NCBI GenBank assembly: GCA_964629575.1
Contig: CAZVUM010000010.1
Span: forward strand, 24,300 to 88,299
Source of the DNA: JAYPWI01 sp964629575
Lineage (GTDB): Bacteria; Actinomycetota; Acidimicrobiia; Acidimicrobiales; Poriferisodalaceae
Length of the DNA: 64,000 nt
Reading direction: 5' to 3'
Shown here: positions 8,737-16,584 of the stretch, in pieces
Position numbering within the stretch: position 1 is the first letter of the stretch
Layout: every line of letters begins with the position of its first letter
Notes under the pieces: generated by a model
Database searches by the model: none
What the model was told of the DNA's origin: nothing
The model's input: only the letters and a program-made list of their open reading frames with translations
Position numbers and translations under genes: made by a program

Positions 8737-9623
8737 CGGCGGTGAAGGACGCGGGCACGCTGAGCTCTCGGATGGCCTCAGCCGACGCTGCGGTCACGCA
8801 GACGAAGAACATCCGCTCCAGGTCACTCGGCCACCGGATCGTGACCGTGACGGGGCCGCCCGTGGTCGTCTTCTTCGGCTTCGTGGGCGTTTGGTACATC
8901 TACAGCGCGCTGGTCGGCGAGACCGAGCGGAAAATCTCTTCGCCCTACCCCCACGATGTCCTCGATGTGGCCTTCTTCACGTGGGCCAACCTCAAGGAAC
9001 TGCTGCAGGCCACCTGGGTCTCGACCAAGGTGTCGGTGACCGGCCTGACGATCGCCGTCATCCTCGGAATCACTTTCGCCGTGCTGATGAGCCTGGGCCG
9101 TTGGGTGGAGCGGTCCTTCTACCCGTACGCCGTTCTGCTCCAGACGGTGCCGATCCTCGCCCTGGTTCCCCTGATCGGTCTGCGGTGGGGCTTCGGGTTC
9201 ACCAGCCGGGTGATCGTCTGCGTGATCATCAGCCTCTTCCCGATCATCACCAACACCCTGTTCGGCCTCAAGTCCACCGAGCGGGGGCATCACGATCTGT
9301 TCCGGCTGCACGGTGCGAGCCTCGGGACCCGGCTCCGCAAGTTGCAGTTCCCTGCCGCATTACCCGCGATGTTCACCGGCTTCCAGATCTCCGCGGGCCT
9401 CTCGGTCATCGGCGCGATCGTCGCCGACTTCTTCTTCGGCCGCGGCGAAAAGGGTCTCGGTATCAAGATCCGCGACTACACGAGCTTTCTCGAGACCGAG
9501 ATGCTGATCGGCGGCATCATCTTCTCGGCGTTGCTCGGCATAGTGATGTTCCAGATCTTCGGCATCGCCGGACGCCTGCTTACCCGGAGCTGGCACGAAT
9601 CCTCTGGGGCTGGGAACACCTAG
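8733..9623 (+). CDS. ABC transporter permease
   Basis: A 296-residue inner-membrane subunit (BPD_transp_1 fold). A hydrophilic N-terminus of about 35 residues is followed by some six to seven hydrophobic segments. The coupling-helix EAA-like loop lies near the segment beginning LHGASLGTRLRKLQ. The start GTG 8733 overlaps the ATPase stop (GTGA). The two subunits with the lipoprotein downstream make a complete SsuABC/ThiXYZ-type importer. Confidence 0.92.
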   Translation: MTAVKDAGTLSSRMASADAAVTQTKNIRSRSLGHRIVTVTGPPVVVFFGFVGVWYIYSALVGETERKISSPYPHDVLDVAFFTWANLKELLQATWVSTKVSVTGLTIAVILGITFAVLMSLGRWVERSFYPYAVLLQTVPILALVPLIGLRWGFGFTSRVIVCVIISLFPIITNTLFGLKSTERGHHDLFRLHGASLGTRLRKLQFPAALPAMFTGFQISAGLSVIGAIVADFFFGRGEKGLGIKIRDYTSFLETEMLIGGIIFSALLGIVMFQIFGIAGRLLTRSWHESSGAGNT

Positions 9624-9676
9624 CTCCGAGACTCCCTGACACCCCTACACACCCCAGCCTGGGAGGGCACCCAACA

Positions 9677-10858
9677 ATGACATCCCGCAAGAGATGGACA
9701 CTTCTCGTTGCGCTACTCGCGGTCTTCGGCCTGTTGGCCGCCGCCTGTGGCGACAGTGACGCCGACACGAGCGCCGGCGACGGCGGAGACACGACCGAAG
9801 CGCCGGACGCCACCGAGCCGATGGCCGAGGAGATGGTCGGCAGCCTGAGTGACTGCCCCAACCCGCTGGTGATCCAGACCGACTGGTTCCCCGAGTCGGA
9901 GCACGGCGCGGTCTACAACCTCACCGCTGGCGAAGGATCGGTGGATCCCGAAGCCGGGCGCTTCAGTGGTCCGCTGGCCGCTGACCCGAGCATCACGATC
10001 GAGATCCGGGCGGGCGGTCCCTTCATCGGATTCCAGCCCACGGTGTCGCTCATGGCGACCGACTCGTCGATCTTCCTCGGCTACGTGAACACCGACGAGG
10101 CGATTCTCAACTACGCCGACTTCCCGACCACTGCTGTGATGGCACCGTTCGACATCAACCCGCAGATCATCATGTGGGACCCCGAGACCTACGACATCGG
10201 CAGTTGGGCGGACGTCAAGGGCACGGGCGCCACGATCAACCACTTCGGTGGGGCCTCCTACACGGAGTACCTCGCCGGTGCGGGCATCGTCGACGAGGGC
10301 CAGCTCGACCCGTCCTACGACGGTTCGCCGGCGCGCTTCATCGCCGAGGGTGGTGCGCTGATCCAGCAGGGCTTCGCGACCCAGGAGCCGTACAACTACG
10401 AGAACTCCTTCGCCGACTGGGGCAAGCCGGTCGAGTTCCTCCTCATCCACGACAGTGGCTTCCCGATCTACCAGGGCCCGCTGGCGATCCTCGACGCCAA
10501 CCTCGACGACGCGGCGCGGTCTTGCCTGACTGCCTTCGTGCCGCTCGTCCAGCAGTCGGCGGTCGACTTCCAGAACGATCCCGCGGCCACCAACGCAGCG
10601 ATCCTACAGGCGGTCATCGACATCGACAGCTTCTGGCAGCTCACCGAGGACGGCATGACCAACACCGTTCGGATGATGGATGAGCTGGGAATCGTGGGCA
10701 ACGGTCCCAACTCGACGCTGGGTGACTTCGACCTCACCCGTGTGGGCGAGATCATCGACATCATCGACGCCAACGTTGCGTCGATCGATGTTCCCGAAGG
10801 TCTCACCGCCGAGGATCTCGTGACCAACGAATTCATCGACCCGACGATCGGCCGCTAG
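9677..10858 (+). CDS. ABC transporter substrate-binding lipoprotein
   Basis: A 393-residue exported lipoprotein: Lys/Arg-rich start, hydrophobic core, then the lipobox LAAAC with Cys near residue 25 and an acidic, Thr-rich linker. The body begins PLVIQTDWFPESEHG, as in NMT1/THI5-like and related binding proteins for small heterocycles. GGGAGGG at 9661-9667 is the ribosome site for ATG 9677. A strong hairpin follows the stop, ending the deaminase/importer operon. Ligand unknown; the CodA-like neighbour points to an amino-substituted N-heterocycle (inference). Confidence 0.9.
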   Translation: MTSRKRWTLLVALLAVFGLLAAACGDSDADTSAGDGGDTTEAPDATEPMAEEMVGSLSDCPNPLVIQTDWFPESEHGAVYNLTAGEGSVDPEAGRFSGPLAADPSITIEIRAGGPFIGFQPTVSLMATDSSIFLGYVNTDEAILNYADFPTTAVMAPFDINPQIIMWDPETYDIGSWADVKGTGATINHFGGASYTEYLAGAGIVDEGQLDPSYDGSPARFIAEGGALIQQGFATQEPYNYENSFADWGKPVEFLLIHDSGFPIYQGPLAILDANLDDAARSCLTAFVPLVQQSAVDFQNDPAATNAAILQAVIDIDSFWQLTEDGMTNTVRMMDELGIVGNGPNSTLGDFDLTRVGEIIDIIDANVASIDVPEGLTAEDLVTNEFIDPTIGR

Positions 10859-10880
10859 GCCCGATCGTCTTCGGATCATG

Positions 10881-10910
10881 AGGGGCCCGGCCGCACTGGC
10901 CGGGCCCCTT
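10881..10910 (+). terminator. Rho-independent terminator after the ABC importer
   Basis: A GC-rich stem, AGGGGCCCGGCC at 10881-10892 paired with GGCCGGGCCCCT at 10898-10909, has a 5-base loop and is followed by a pyrimidine-rich TTCTGCTCTCTCT tract. It lies 22 bases after the binding-protein stop and just before the next gene's ribosome site. Confidence 0.85.
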
Positions 10911-10933
10911 CTGCTCTCTCTCAGGAGGTTGTG

Positions 10934-12085
10934 ATGCGAGTCGGAGTGTTCGTCTTCGGCGGCGTGGAGATGGACGATGCGGGTGCTGGGCCGCCGGCCC
11001 CCACCGATCGGCGCTACGACAGCGCAGCGGTGTGGCGCGCGACCGAGCAGCTGCTTGACCTCGGCGTTGCGGCCGACCGGCTCGGCTACGACAGCTACTG
11101 GCTGACCGAACACCACTTCCAGCACGAGGGCTACGAGGTCGTGCCAAACGGGTTGCTGTTCGGCGCGGTTCTGGCCGAGCGCACCGAGCGTGTGCGCATC
11201 GGTGCCATGTTCAACATCGTCGGGCAGTGGCATCCGCTGCGGATGGCCGAGGACTTCGCCGCGATGCACAACCTGTCTGGCGGGCGCGGAATCCTGGGCA
11301 TCGGTCGCGGCACCGTGCCCCGCGAGGCCGAATCGCTCGGAACCAAGATCGGCTCGTTCGACAACCCCGACGCCATGTCGGCTGACGACTTCAACCGCAA
11401 GCAGTTCGACGAGGCGGTCGAGGTGATCCGGCTCGCGCTCGACAACGAATCCTTCAGCTACAACGGCGAGGTCTTCGAGTTCCCGCCGCCCGGAATCCCC
11501 GACCGCGGCGGGTTCGTGACCGAGCTGTCGCTCGTGCCACGACCCCTGCACCCCTACGAGATCTGGCAGGCGGTCACCTCGCCGCCCACGCTCGAGGCGG
11601 TGCCTGCGAAGGGCTACGGGGGCGTGTTCTGGCTCAAGCACCACTCGTTCGTGCGGGACTGGTGGGAGAGGTTCGCCGAACGCTGGGCCGAGACCCAGGG
11701 CTCTGAGCTTCCGCCCGGCAAGAACCGGCTGCTCGTCGTCAACACGTGCATCGAAGACACGCGGGAGGCGGCGATGGCATCGGTGCGCGACGGGCACGAC
11801 GAGTTCTGGAAGTTCCTCGGCCCCTACGGCTGGAGTCGGGGCTACATGGGCAAGGACGGCAAGCCGGCCGAGCCCGGGCTGATCCCCACCCTCGAAGATT
11901 CGATCGACAACCGGACGTGGCTCGTGGGCACGGCCGACGACGTCGCCGAAGGCATCGCTGCGTACCGGGACGAGCTCGGCGGTCTCGAGGATCTGGTGAT
12001 CTTCCCCAACATGCTCGGGGATCCCTACGCCAAGACCGAGGAACAGATGGCCCGCTTCGCCGAAGGAGTGCTCCCCCAGCTCTGA
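10934..12085 (+). CDS. luciferase-like (LLM class) flavin-dependent oxidoreductase
   Basis: A 383-residue bacterial-luciferase-fold enzyme. Landmarks are SYWLTEHHFQHEGYE near residue 56, the RVRIGAMFNIVGQWHPLRMAEDFA strand, LSGGRGILGIGRG (phosphate/FMN contact), and the C-terminal LEDLVIFPNMLGDPY. AGGAGG at 10923-10928 sets ATG 10934 rather than the GTG at 10931. It would use reduced FMN or F420 and oxygen to oxidise an unknown substrate in the cytoplasm. It stands after a terminator, so co-regulation with the importer is not assured. A dispersed palindromic element follows its stop. Confidence 0.9.
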   Translation: MRVGVFVFGGVEMDDAGAGPPAPTDRRYDSAAVWRATEQLLDLGVAADRLGYDSYWLTEHHFQHEGYEVVPNGLLFGAVLAERTERVRIGAMFNIVGQWHPLRMAEDFAAMHNLSGGRGILGIGRGTVPREAESLGTKIGSFDNPDAMSADDFNRKQFDEAVEVIRLALDNESFSYNGEVFEFPPPGIPDRGGFVTELSLVPRPLHPYEIWQAVTSPPTLEAVPAKGYGGVFWLKHHSFVRDWWERFAERWAETQGSELPPGKNRLLVVNTCIEDTREAAMASVRDGHDEFWKFLGPYGWSRGYMGKDGKPAEPGLIPTLEDSIDNRTWLVGTADDVAEGIAAYRDELGGLEDLVIFPNMLGDPYAKTEEQMARFAEGVLPQL

Positions 12086-12086
12086 T

Positions 12087-12137
12087 TGGTGCCTGGCACT
12101 TCGTGTTACGAATCGTAACGTTAGGTGCCAGGCACCA
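12087..12137. repeat. palindromic intergenic element, subfamily B, copy 1
   Basis: Outer arms TGGTGCCTGGCAC (12087-12099) and GTGCCAGGCACCA (12125-12137) enclose an inner palindrome GTTACGAATCGTAAC (12105-12119). It separates the convergent monooxygenase and queF genes, so it may terminate both. A second copy lies at 24520-24570. Confidence 0.82.
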
Positions 12138-12145
12138 TTCCGGGG

Positions 12146-12499
12146 TCAGGCGTGGTGGGAGGCGGTGACCACGGTGGTGATGCCGCCCCGGACGAGCCAG
12201 TCGGTCACCACGGTCATGCTCTTCGGGGCGAGCAGGTCCACGAGATCGTCGAGGATGCGGTTGGTCACGGCCTCGTGGTGCACGCCCTCGTCGCGGTAGC
12301 TCCAGAGGTAGAGCTTGAGCGACTTCAGCTCCACGATGCGCTCGGCCGGCACATAGGTGATGGTCACCGTTGCGAAATCGGGTTGGTCCGTCACGGGGCA
12401 CATGCACGTGAACTCGGGCGTCTCGCAGCGCACCTCGTAGTCCCGCCGCGGCGACGGGTTGGCGAGCGCGATGAGATCCTTCGACGGCTGACTCGGCAT
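12146..12499 (-). CDS. queF: NADPH-dependent 7-cyano-7-deazaguanine reductase
   Basis: A 117-residue type I (short) QueF. It reduces preQ0 to preQ1 with NADPH in the queuosine tRNA-modification pathway. The active-site segment EFTCMCPVTDQPDF carries the nucleophile Cys34 and the proton donor Asp41. The QueF motif ELKSLKLYLWSYRDEGVHHE follows, and RGGI near the C-terminus is the conserved tail. It starts 3 bases after the stop of the IMPDH/GMPR-type gene, so both share an mRNA. preQ0 comes from GTP, which gives a metabolic link. No queCDE genes are in the window. Confidence 0.95.
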   Translation of the reverse strand: MPSQPSKDLIALANPSPRRDYEVRCETPEFTCMCPVTDQPDFATVTITYVPAERIVELKSLKLYLWSYRDEGVHHEAVTNRILDDLVDLLAPKSMTVVTDWLVRGGITTVVTASHHA

Positions 12500-12502
12500 C
12501 GA

Positions 12503-13558
12503 TCAGCTCCCGAGGGTCGCGTGCGGGGTGTTCTCGCGGAGGCCCAGCGGCGTCACCCGGACGAACTCGGCGACCCGCTGGAACTCCGGAATCGTGGTGG
12601 CGTTGCTGTAGCTCATCGCGCTCCGTAGTCCGGCCATCATCGACCAGATCAGCTTGCGTGCTTCGCCGCGGTAGGGAACCGTGCCCTCGACGCCTTCTGG
12701 GGCCCGCTGTTCGAAGTACTCGTCGTCGACGTCTTCGCCGTGGCGTTGGGCCCGCGCCTCGATCGCCTCGAAGCTCGCCATGCCGCGGATCCGTTTCCGG
12801 AGTCCCATCGGGCCTTGTTCGACGTCGCCCGGGCTCTCCTTCGTCCCCGCGAGAAGGCTGCCGATCATCACGCTCTGGCCGCCTGCCGCGAGCGCCTTGG
12901 CCATGTCGCCCGAGGTCTTGATGCCGCCGTCGGCGATCAGGGGAACATCGATCCCCGTGCAGTCGTCGATGGCGGTGAGCTGCGGCACGCCGACGCCGGC
13001 GACCAGCCGTGTGGTGCAGACCCCGCCGGGCCCCACGCCGACCTTGATGGCGTCGGCTCCCGCGTCGACCAGGTCGTCCGCGCCGAGGCGGGTCGCCACG
13101 TTTCCGGCGATCACGTCGATGTCGGCGAAGGCGTCCTTCAAGCGCCGAACCCCGTCGATCGAATGATCCGAGTGGCCGTGAGCGATGTCGAGCACGAGGC
13201 AGTCGACGCCGGCCGCCACGAGTGCCTTGGCCCGGTCGAGCATGTCGTGATCGGTACCCACCGCAGCGCCCACCAGGAGATCGCCGGCGTCTTTCACCTG
13301 GCGGATCTCGTCGGCCTGGGTCTGGGTCGGGAGAAAACGATGGACGATGCCGATGCCGCCGAGCTCGGCCATGGCGATGGCCATCTCGTGCTCACAGACG
13401 GTGTCCATGTTGGCTGCGATGACGGGAATGTCGATTTCGATGTTCCGCGACAGGCGGGTGCGCAGGGACACATCCTGTCGGGAGCGAATCGAAGACCGTC
13501 GGGGCACCAGGAGGACGTCGTCGAACGTGAGCCCGGTGCGGACGTTGTCGAGACCCAT
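12503..13558 (-). CDS. IMP dehydrogenase/GMP reductase family protein lacking CBS domains
   Basis: A 351-residue TIM-barrel enzyme. TFDDVLLVP at the N-terminus, the IAANMDTV segment, the catalytic loop GVGPGGVCTTR with Cys181, LIADGGIKTSGDMAKALAAG, and APEGVEGTVPYRG in the flap are all IMPDH/GMPR signatures. After HRFLPTQTQADEIRQVKD the chain goes straight to GAAVGT, so the tandem CBS domain usual in IMPDH is absent. The length equals GMP reductase, but the flap looks IMPDH-like. Hence either IMP oxidation or GMP reduction is possible. ATG 13558 is chosen; the upstream reading adds residues unlike the family. Operon with queF. Confidence 0.88.
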   Translation of the reverse strand: MGLDNVRTGLTFDDVLLVPRRSSIRSRQDVSLRTRLSRNIEIDIPVIAANMDTVCEHEMAIAMAELGGIGIVHRFLPTQTQADEIRQVKDAGDLLVGAAVGTDHDMLDRAKALVAAGVDCLVLDIAHGHSDHSIDGVRRLKDAFADIDVIAGNVATRLGADDLVDAGADAIKVGVGPGGVCTTRLVAGVGVPQLTAIDDCTGIDVPLIADGGIKTSGDMAKALAAGGQSVMIGSLLAGTKESPGDVEQGPMGLRKRIRGMASFEAIEARAQRHGEDVDDEYFEQRAPEGVEGTVPYRGEARKLIWSMMAGLRSAMSYSNATTIPEFQRVAEFVRVTPLGLRENTPHATLGS

Positions 13559-13659
13559 GTCGGGCGCTCCTTCACTCGGTCCGGGACCGAGGTGCAACGC
13601 TACCGTGACCACACCAGGACCGGCGAAAGAGGCGACGGAGCCTCCAGGGGATGCGTGCG

Positions 13660-14166
13660 ATGGTCGAGATTCGTGAAGCCCGAGTCGATGAGTACGAACA
13701 CGTGGGCGAGCTGACGTACAACGCCTACCTACCGCTGTTCGGAACCGGGTCGCTCGGCTGGTACGGGCGTCAGCTCCGCGACGTCGCGTCCCGTGCCGAA
13801 GCGTCGGAGGTCATCGTCGCCGAGATCGACGGTGCGGTCGTCGGGGCGCTCGCCTACTACGACGACTATTCGGGTGAGATCGGGGAGTCCGACGTCGAGC
13901 TGGAGAACAGCGCGGGGTTCCGGGTGCTCGCCGTCGACCCTGCGACACAGGGCAAGGGCGTTGGTGAGGCGTTGACGCGCTGGTGCGTCGACAGGGCGAC
14001 GGCGGACGGCCGGGCCGCAGTGGTTCTTCACACCACCGACTACATGCAGTCTGCGCAGAGGCTCTACCGACGCGTGGGGTTCGAAAGATTCCCCGAGATC
14101 GACCACAAGATCGAGGGAAAGTTCCCCGTCGACGTGTTCGGCTTCAGGATCCCGCTGTCGGGCTGA
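13660..14166 (+). CDS. GNAT-family N-acetyltransferase
   Basis: A 168-residue acetyltransferase. The acetyl-CoA loop is VDPATQGKGVGEAL (motif Q-x-x-G-x-G), followed by the C-terminal YRRVGFERFPE strand typical of GNATs. AGGGG near 13646-13650 is well spaced for ATG 13660 and too close for ATG 13651, so the shorter start is preferred. Its last 23 bases overlap the convergent MFS gene. Substrate unknown. Confidence 0.87.
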   Translation: MVEIREARVDEYEHVGELTYNAYLPLFGTGSLGWYGRQLRDVASRAEASEVIVAEIDGAVVGALAYYDDYSGEIGESDVELENSAGFRVLAVDPATQGKGVGEALTRWCVDRATADGRAAVVLHTTDYMQSAQRLYRRVGFERFPEIDHKIEGKFPVDVFGFRIPLSG

Positions 14167-15340
14167 GCTGCGGTTCGGGGCGACGCTGCACCGGATCGAG
14201 AACGTGACTCAGCGTCAGCAACACGAACATCGTCGCGGCGGCGATCAGCCAGGCGGGCCCCGCGCCCAACCAGTCGTAGAGAGGTGCGGCGGTGAGCGCC
14301 CCGACGATCGAGGCGACGGACCCCGATGCCTCCCCCAGTCCTTGTGCGGCCGCCGCGTCGTTTTGGGGCGCGGCCTCGCCGACCGCGGCCTGGGTTCCGG
14401 GTGACTGAACGGCCTCCATCAGCCCGTGCGGCATGGCGGCGACCAGGAGCACCGGCACGGTGGTGATGAACCCATACGAGGCCATCAGCGGCACGGTGGC
14501 GAGCGCCGAGAGCACCGACGTGATCCGGCTGCCGTAGCGATCGGTCAGGCTGCCCGCCCATCGGGCCACGATCAGCATCGGGAGCGCGAACCCCGTGAGC
14601 GACAGCGTGATCGTCATCGTCGATGCGCCGAGGTTGTTGAGGTGCGGCGCCCACAACGGTTCGAACACTCCGATCGAGTACCGGAACGACACCACGACGA
14701 GGAGCGCGGCGACCATGCGTCGGCTGCGGATCAGGCGGAAGATCACCCCTCCACCACTGTCGTCACCGGCGTCGCTCGCGCCCGGGATCTTCAGACCGTG
14801 GAGGGCGATCAGCGTGGTGAGGCTCGTCAGGCCGAGGATGTAGAAGGGCACCCGCACGTCGAACAGTTCGGTGAGTGCACCCGCCAGCGGTGGGCCGAAC
14901 ACGAAGCCCGACACGTACGCCCCGTAGAAGGCTCCGAGTTGCTGGCCCTGCTTGGCGCCTGCGGTGACGATGATGAACCGGCGGGCGGGCGGGACGATCA
15001 TGCCGACCCCGGCGCGCAGGATCATTCGGGCGGCAACGAACTGCCAGAGTTCGGTGGCCGCCCCAAACCACACCAGACCCATCGCCGAGGCGACGACACC
15101 GACCCTGAGCAGCGTGGCGCCGTGTCCTCGATCCGCATAGCGGGACAGCCAGAGCTGGGTGATCAAGGCTCCGACGAACGCTGAACCGGCGATCCAACCG
15201 AGATGCCGTTCGGCGATGCCGTAGGTCTCCTCGATCTCGGCGAGCAGCGCGAACACCGAGGACACGCCGGCCATGGTGACTGCCGCGACGATGTAGAGAC
15301 CCTTCACCAGTGCATTTTCACAGAAGTCAGGGTTCGACAC
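14144..15340 (-). CDS. MFS transporter
   Basis: A 398-residue integral membrane protein with about 12 hydrophobic segments. The A-motif-like loop SRYADRGHGATLLRVG lies between TM2 and TM3, and a second copy, GSLTDRYGSRIT, lies in the C-terminal half. The first helix begins after a short hydrophilic head (VKGLYIVAAVTMAG), so a GTG about 11 codons into the reading could be the real start. It probably exports a small compound; no family-specific substrate motif is seen. It has no close operon partner on its own strand. Confidence 0.88.
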   Translation of the reverse strand: MSNPDFCENALVKGLYIVAAVTMAGVSSVFALLAEIEETYGIAERHLGWIAGSAFVGALITQLWLSRYADRGHGATLLRVGVVASAMGLVWFGAATELWQFVAARMILRAGVGMIVPPARRFIIVTAGAKQGQQLGAFYGAYVSGFVFGPPLAGALTELFDVRVPFYILGLTSLTTLIALHGLKIPGASDAGDDSGGGVIFRLIRSRRMVAALLVVVSFRYSIGVFEPLWAPHLNNLGASTMTITLSLTGFALPMLIVARWAGSLTDRYGSRITSVLSALATVPLMASYGFITTVPVLLVAAMPHGLMEAVQSPGTQAAVGEAAPQNDAAAAQGLGEASGSVASIVGALTAAPLYDWLGAGPAWLIAAATMFVLLTLSHVLDPVQRRPEPQLSPTAGS

Positions 15341-15396
15341 CGGTTCTGCCAGCTCGTGCGGCGACTGGAGTGTCCGGGGAAGCTGGCAGAAGGGGG

Positions 15397-16584
15397 TCAG
15401 TCGGTGGCGGCGCCGCTCATCACCACGACTGTGCTGGCTGCGGGATCGGGGCGGGTGATTAGCCCGGCGATCCCGGCGGAGCCAGTGGCGCTGGCGTGCC
15501 AGCCGGCGTCGGTCGCCACCCGGTGGGCGCGCCCCACGTCGGGCTCGCGTGCGACGAGCGCGTCACCGCCCGTGGCGAGCATCGCCCAGGCGAGGACCAC
15601 CCAGTCGTATGTGACGTCGTCGAGAATGCCGTCGGCCATCGACGCCGGTTCGCTGGGCCACGGCTGCATCAGCGGTTGGGGGTCGATGTCGATCCAACGC
15701 TCGACGGGGGCGTCGCCCAGCGTCGTACGCAATCGCTCGAAGGCCGCCGCCAGCGGCGCGCAGCCCTCGGTCTGGACGGTGTCGACCCGCGGCATCGCGG
15801 TCCACCGTTCGAGGGCCACAGCCCCGGCGAGCCCTTGAACGAGGCTCGAACCCAACGCCCCGCCACCGACGTGCACCACCAAGCGTTCGGCGTTCTCGAC
15901 CTGATCCGCGATCTCCCAGCCCAGGGTGCGTGCACCGTCGAGGGTCCGCGGTTCGTCGGGACCCTGGCAGCCGAACGAGACGGCGCCCTCGTGTACAGCG
16001 GCGACGAAGGCAACGTAGCACGGGTCGCCCAGCTTGCCGTCGGACCGCTCGCACACCTCGATGCGGGCTCCGTTGCGATCCAGCCGGTCGAGAATCGAAG
16101 CGTCGGCCCACGTGGGGACGAACACCCTCAACGGTCGGCCTGCCGCCCGGGCGATGATCGACGCGGCGAGGGCCGCGTTTCCACACGACGAGATCGCGAG
16201 TGGGCTCGACGCGCCGAGCCCGTCGATCTCGAGGTGGAGCGCCAGCCCGAACAGATGCCGCGCCTTGTGGGATCCACCGACGTTGTGGGTCTCGTCCTTG
16301 ACCCACAGCGGTCCCGCATGGCCGACCATGCCTGCCAGCACACGGTCGTCACGTGTGGGTGTGATCTCGAATCCCCGACCGTCCACCTCCTGGACGGCGT
16401 CGTCCAACCGTCGGACGAGCTCGATGAATCGCTCGTCGCCCCAGCCGCGCGAGCGCGCCCTCCGATACGACCCGAGCAGCGTTCGATAGCGAATGAAGGG
16501 ATGTGGGTCGTCATCGCGGGGCCAGGCGGACCCGTCGACGCCCAGCCAGGTGGCATCCCGTGGCGGATCGAGATCCGCGACCAT
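15397..16584 (-). CDS. PLP-dependent fold-type II enzyme, threonine-synthase-like (second of a tandem pair)
   Basis: A 395-residue tryptophan-synthase-beta-superfamily enzyme. The PLP lysine is in NVGGSHKARH, the substrate/cofactor loop is ISSCGNAALAASI, and the phosphate-binding glycine run is VHVGGGALGSSL. It resembles diaminopropionate ammonia-lyase and threonine-synthase-like proteins. ATG 16584 overlaps the stop of the upstream PLP gene as TGATG, so the two products are made together. The reaction is probably an elimination or replacement at the beta or gamma carbon of an amino acid; the substrate is not evident. Confidence 0.85.
   Translation of the reverse strand: MVADLDPPRDATWLGVDGSAWPRDDDPHPFIRYRTLLGSYRRARSRGWGDERFIELVRRLDDAVQEVDGRGFEITPTRDDRVLAGMVGHAGPLWVKDETHNVGGSHKARHLFGLALHLEIDGLGASSPLAISSCGNAALAASIIARAAGRPLRVFVPTWADASILDRLDRNGARIEVCERSDGKLGDPCYVAFVAAVHEGAVSFGCQGPDEPRTLDGARTLGWEIADQVENAERLVVHVGGGALGSSLVQGLAGAVALERWTAMPRVDTVQTEGCAPLAAAFERLRTTLGDAPVERWIDIDPQPLMQPWPSEPASMADGILDDVTYDWVVLAWAMLATGGDALVAREPDVGRAHRVATDAGWHASATGSAGIAGLITRPDPAASTVVVMSGAATD

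Noticed and set aside
8891..10858. 655-residue frame starting inside the permease gene
   Set aside because: Only the part from 9677 has the lipoprotein signal and binding-protein body; the upstream part is an out-of-frame reading of the permease.
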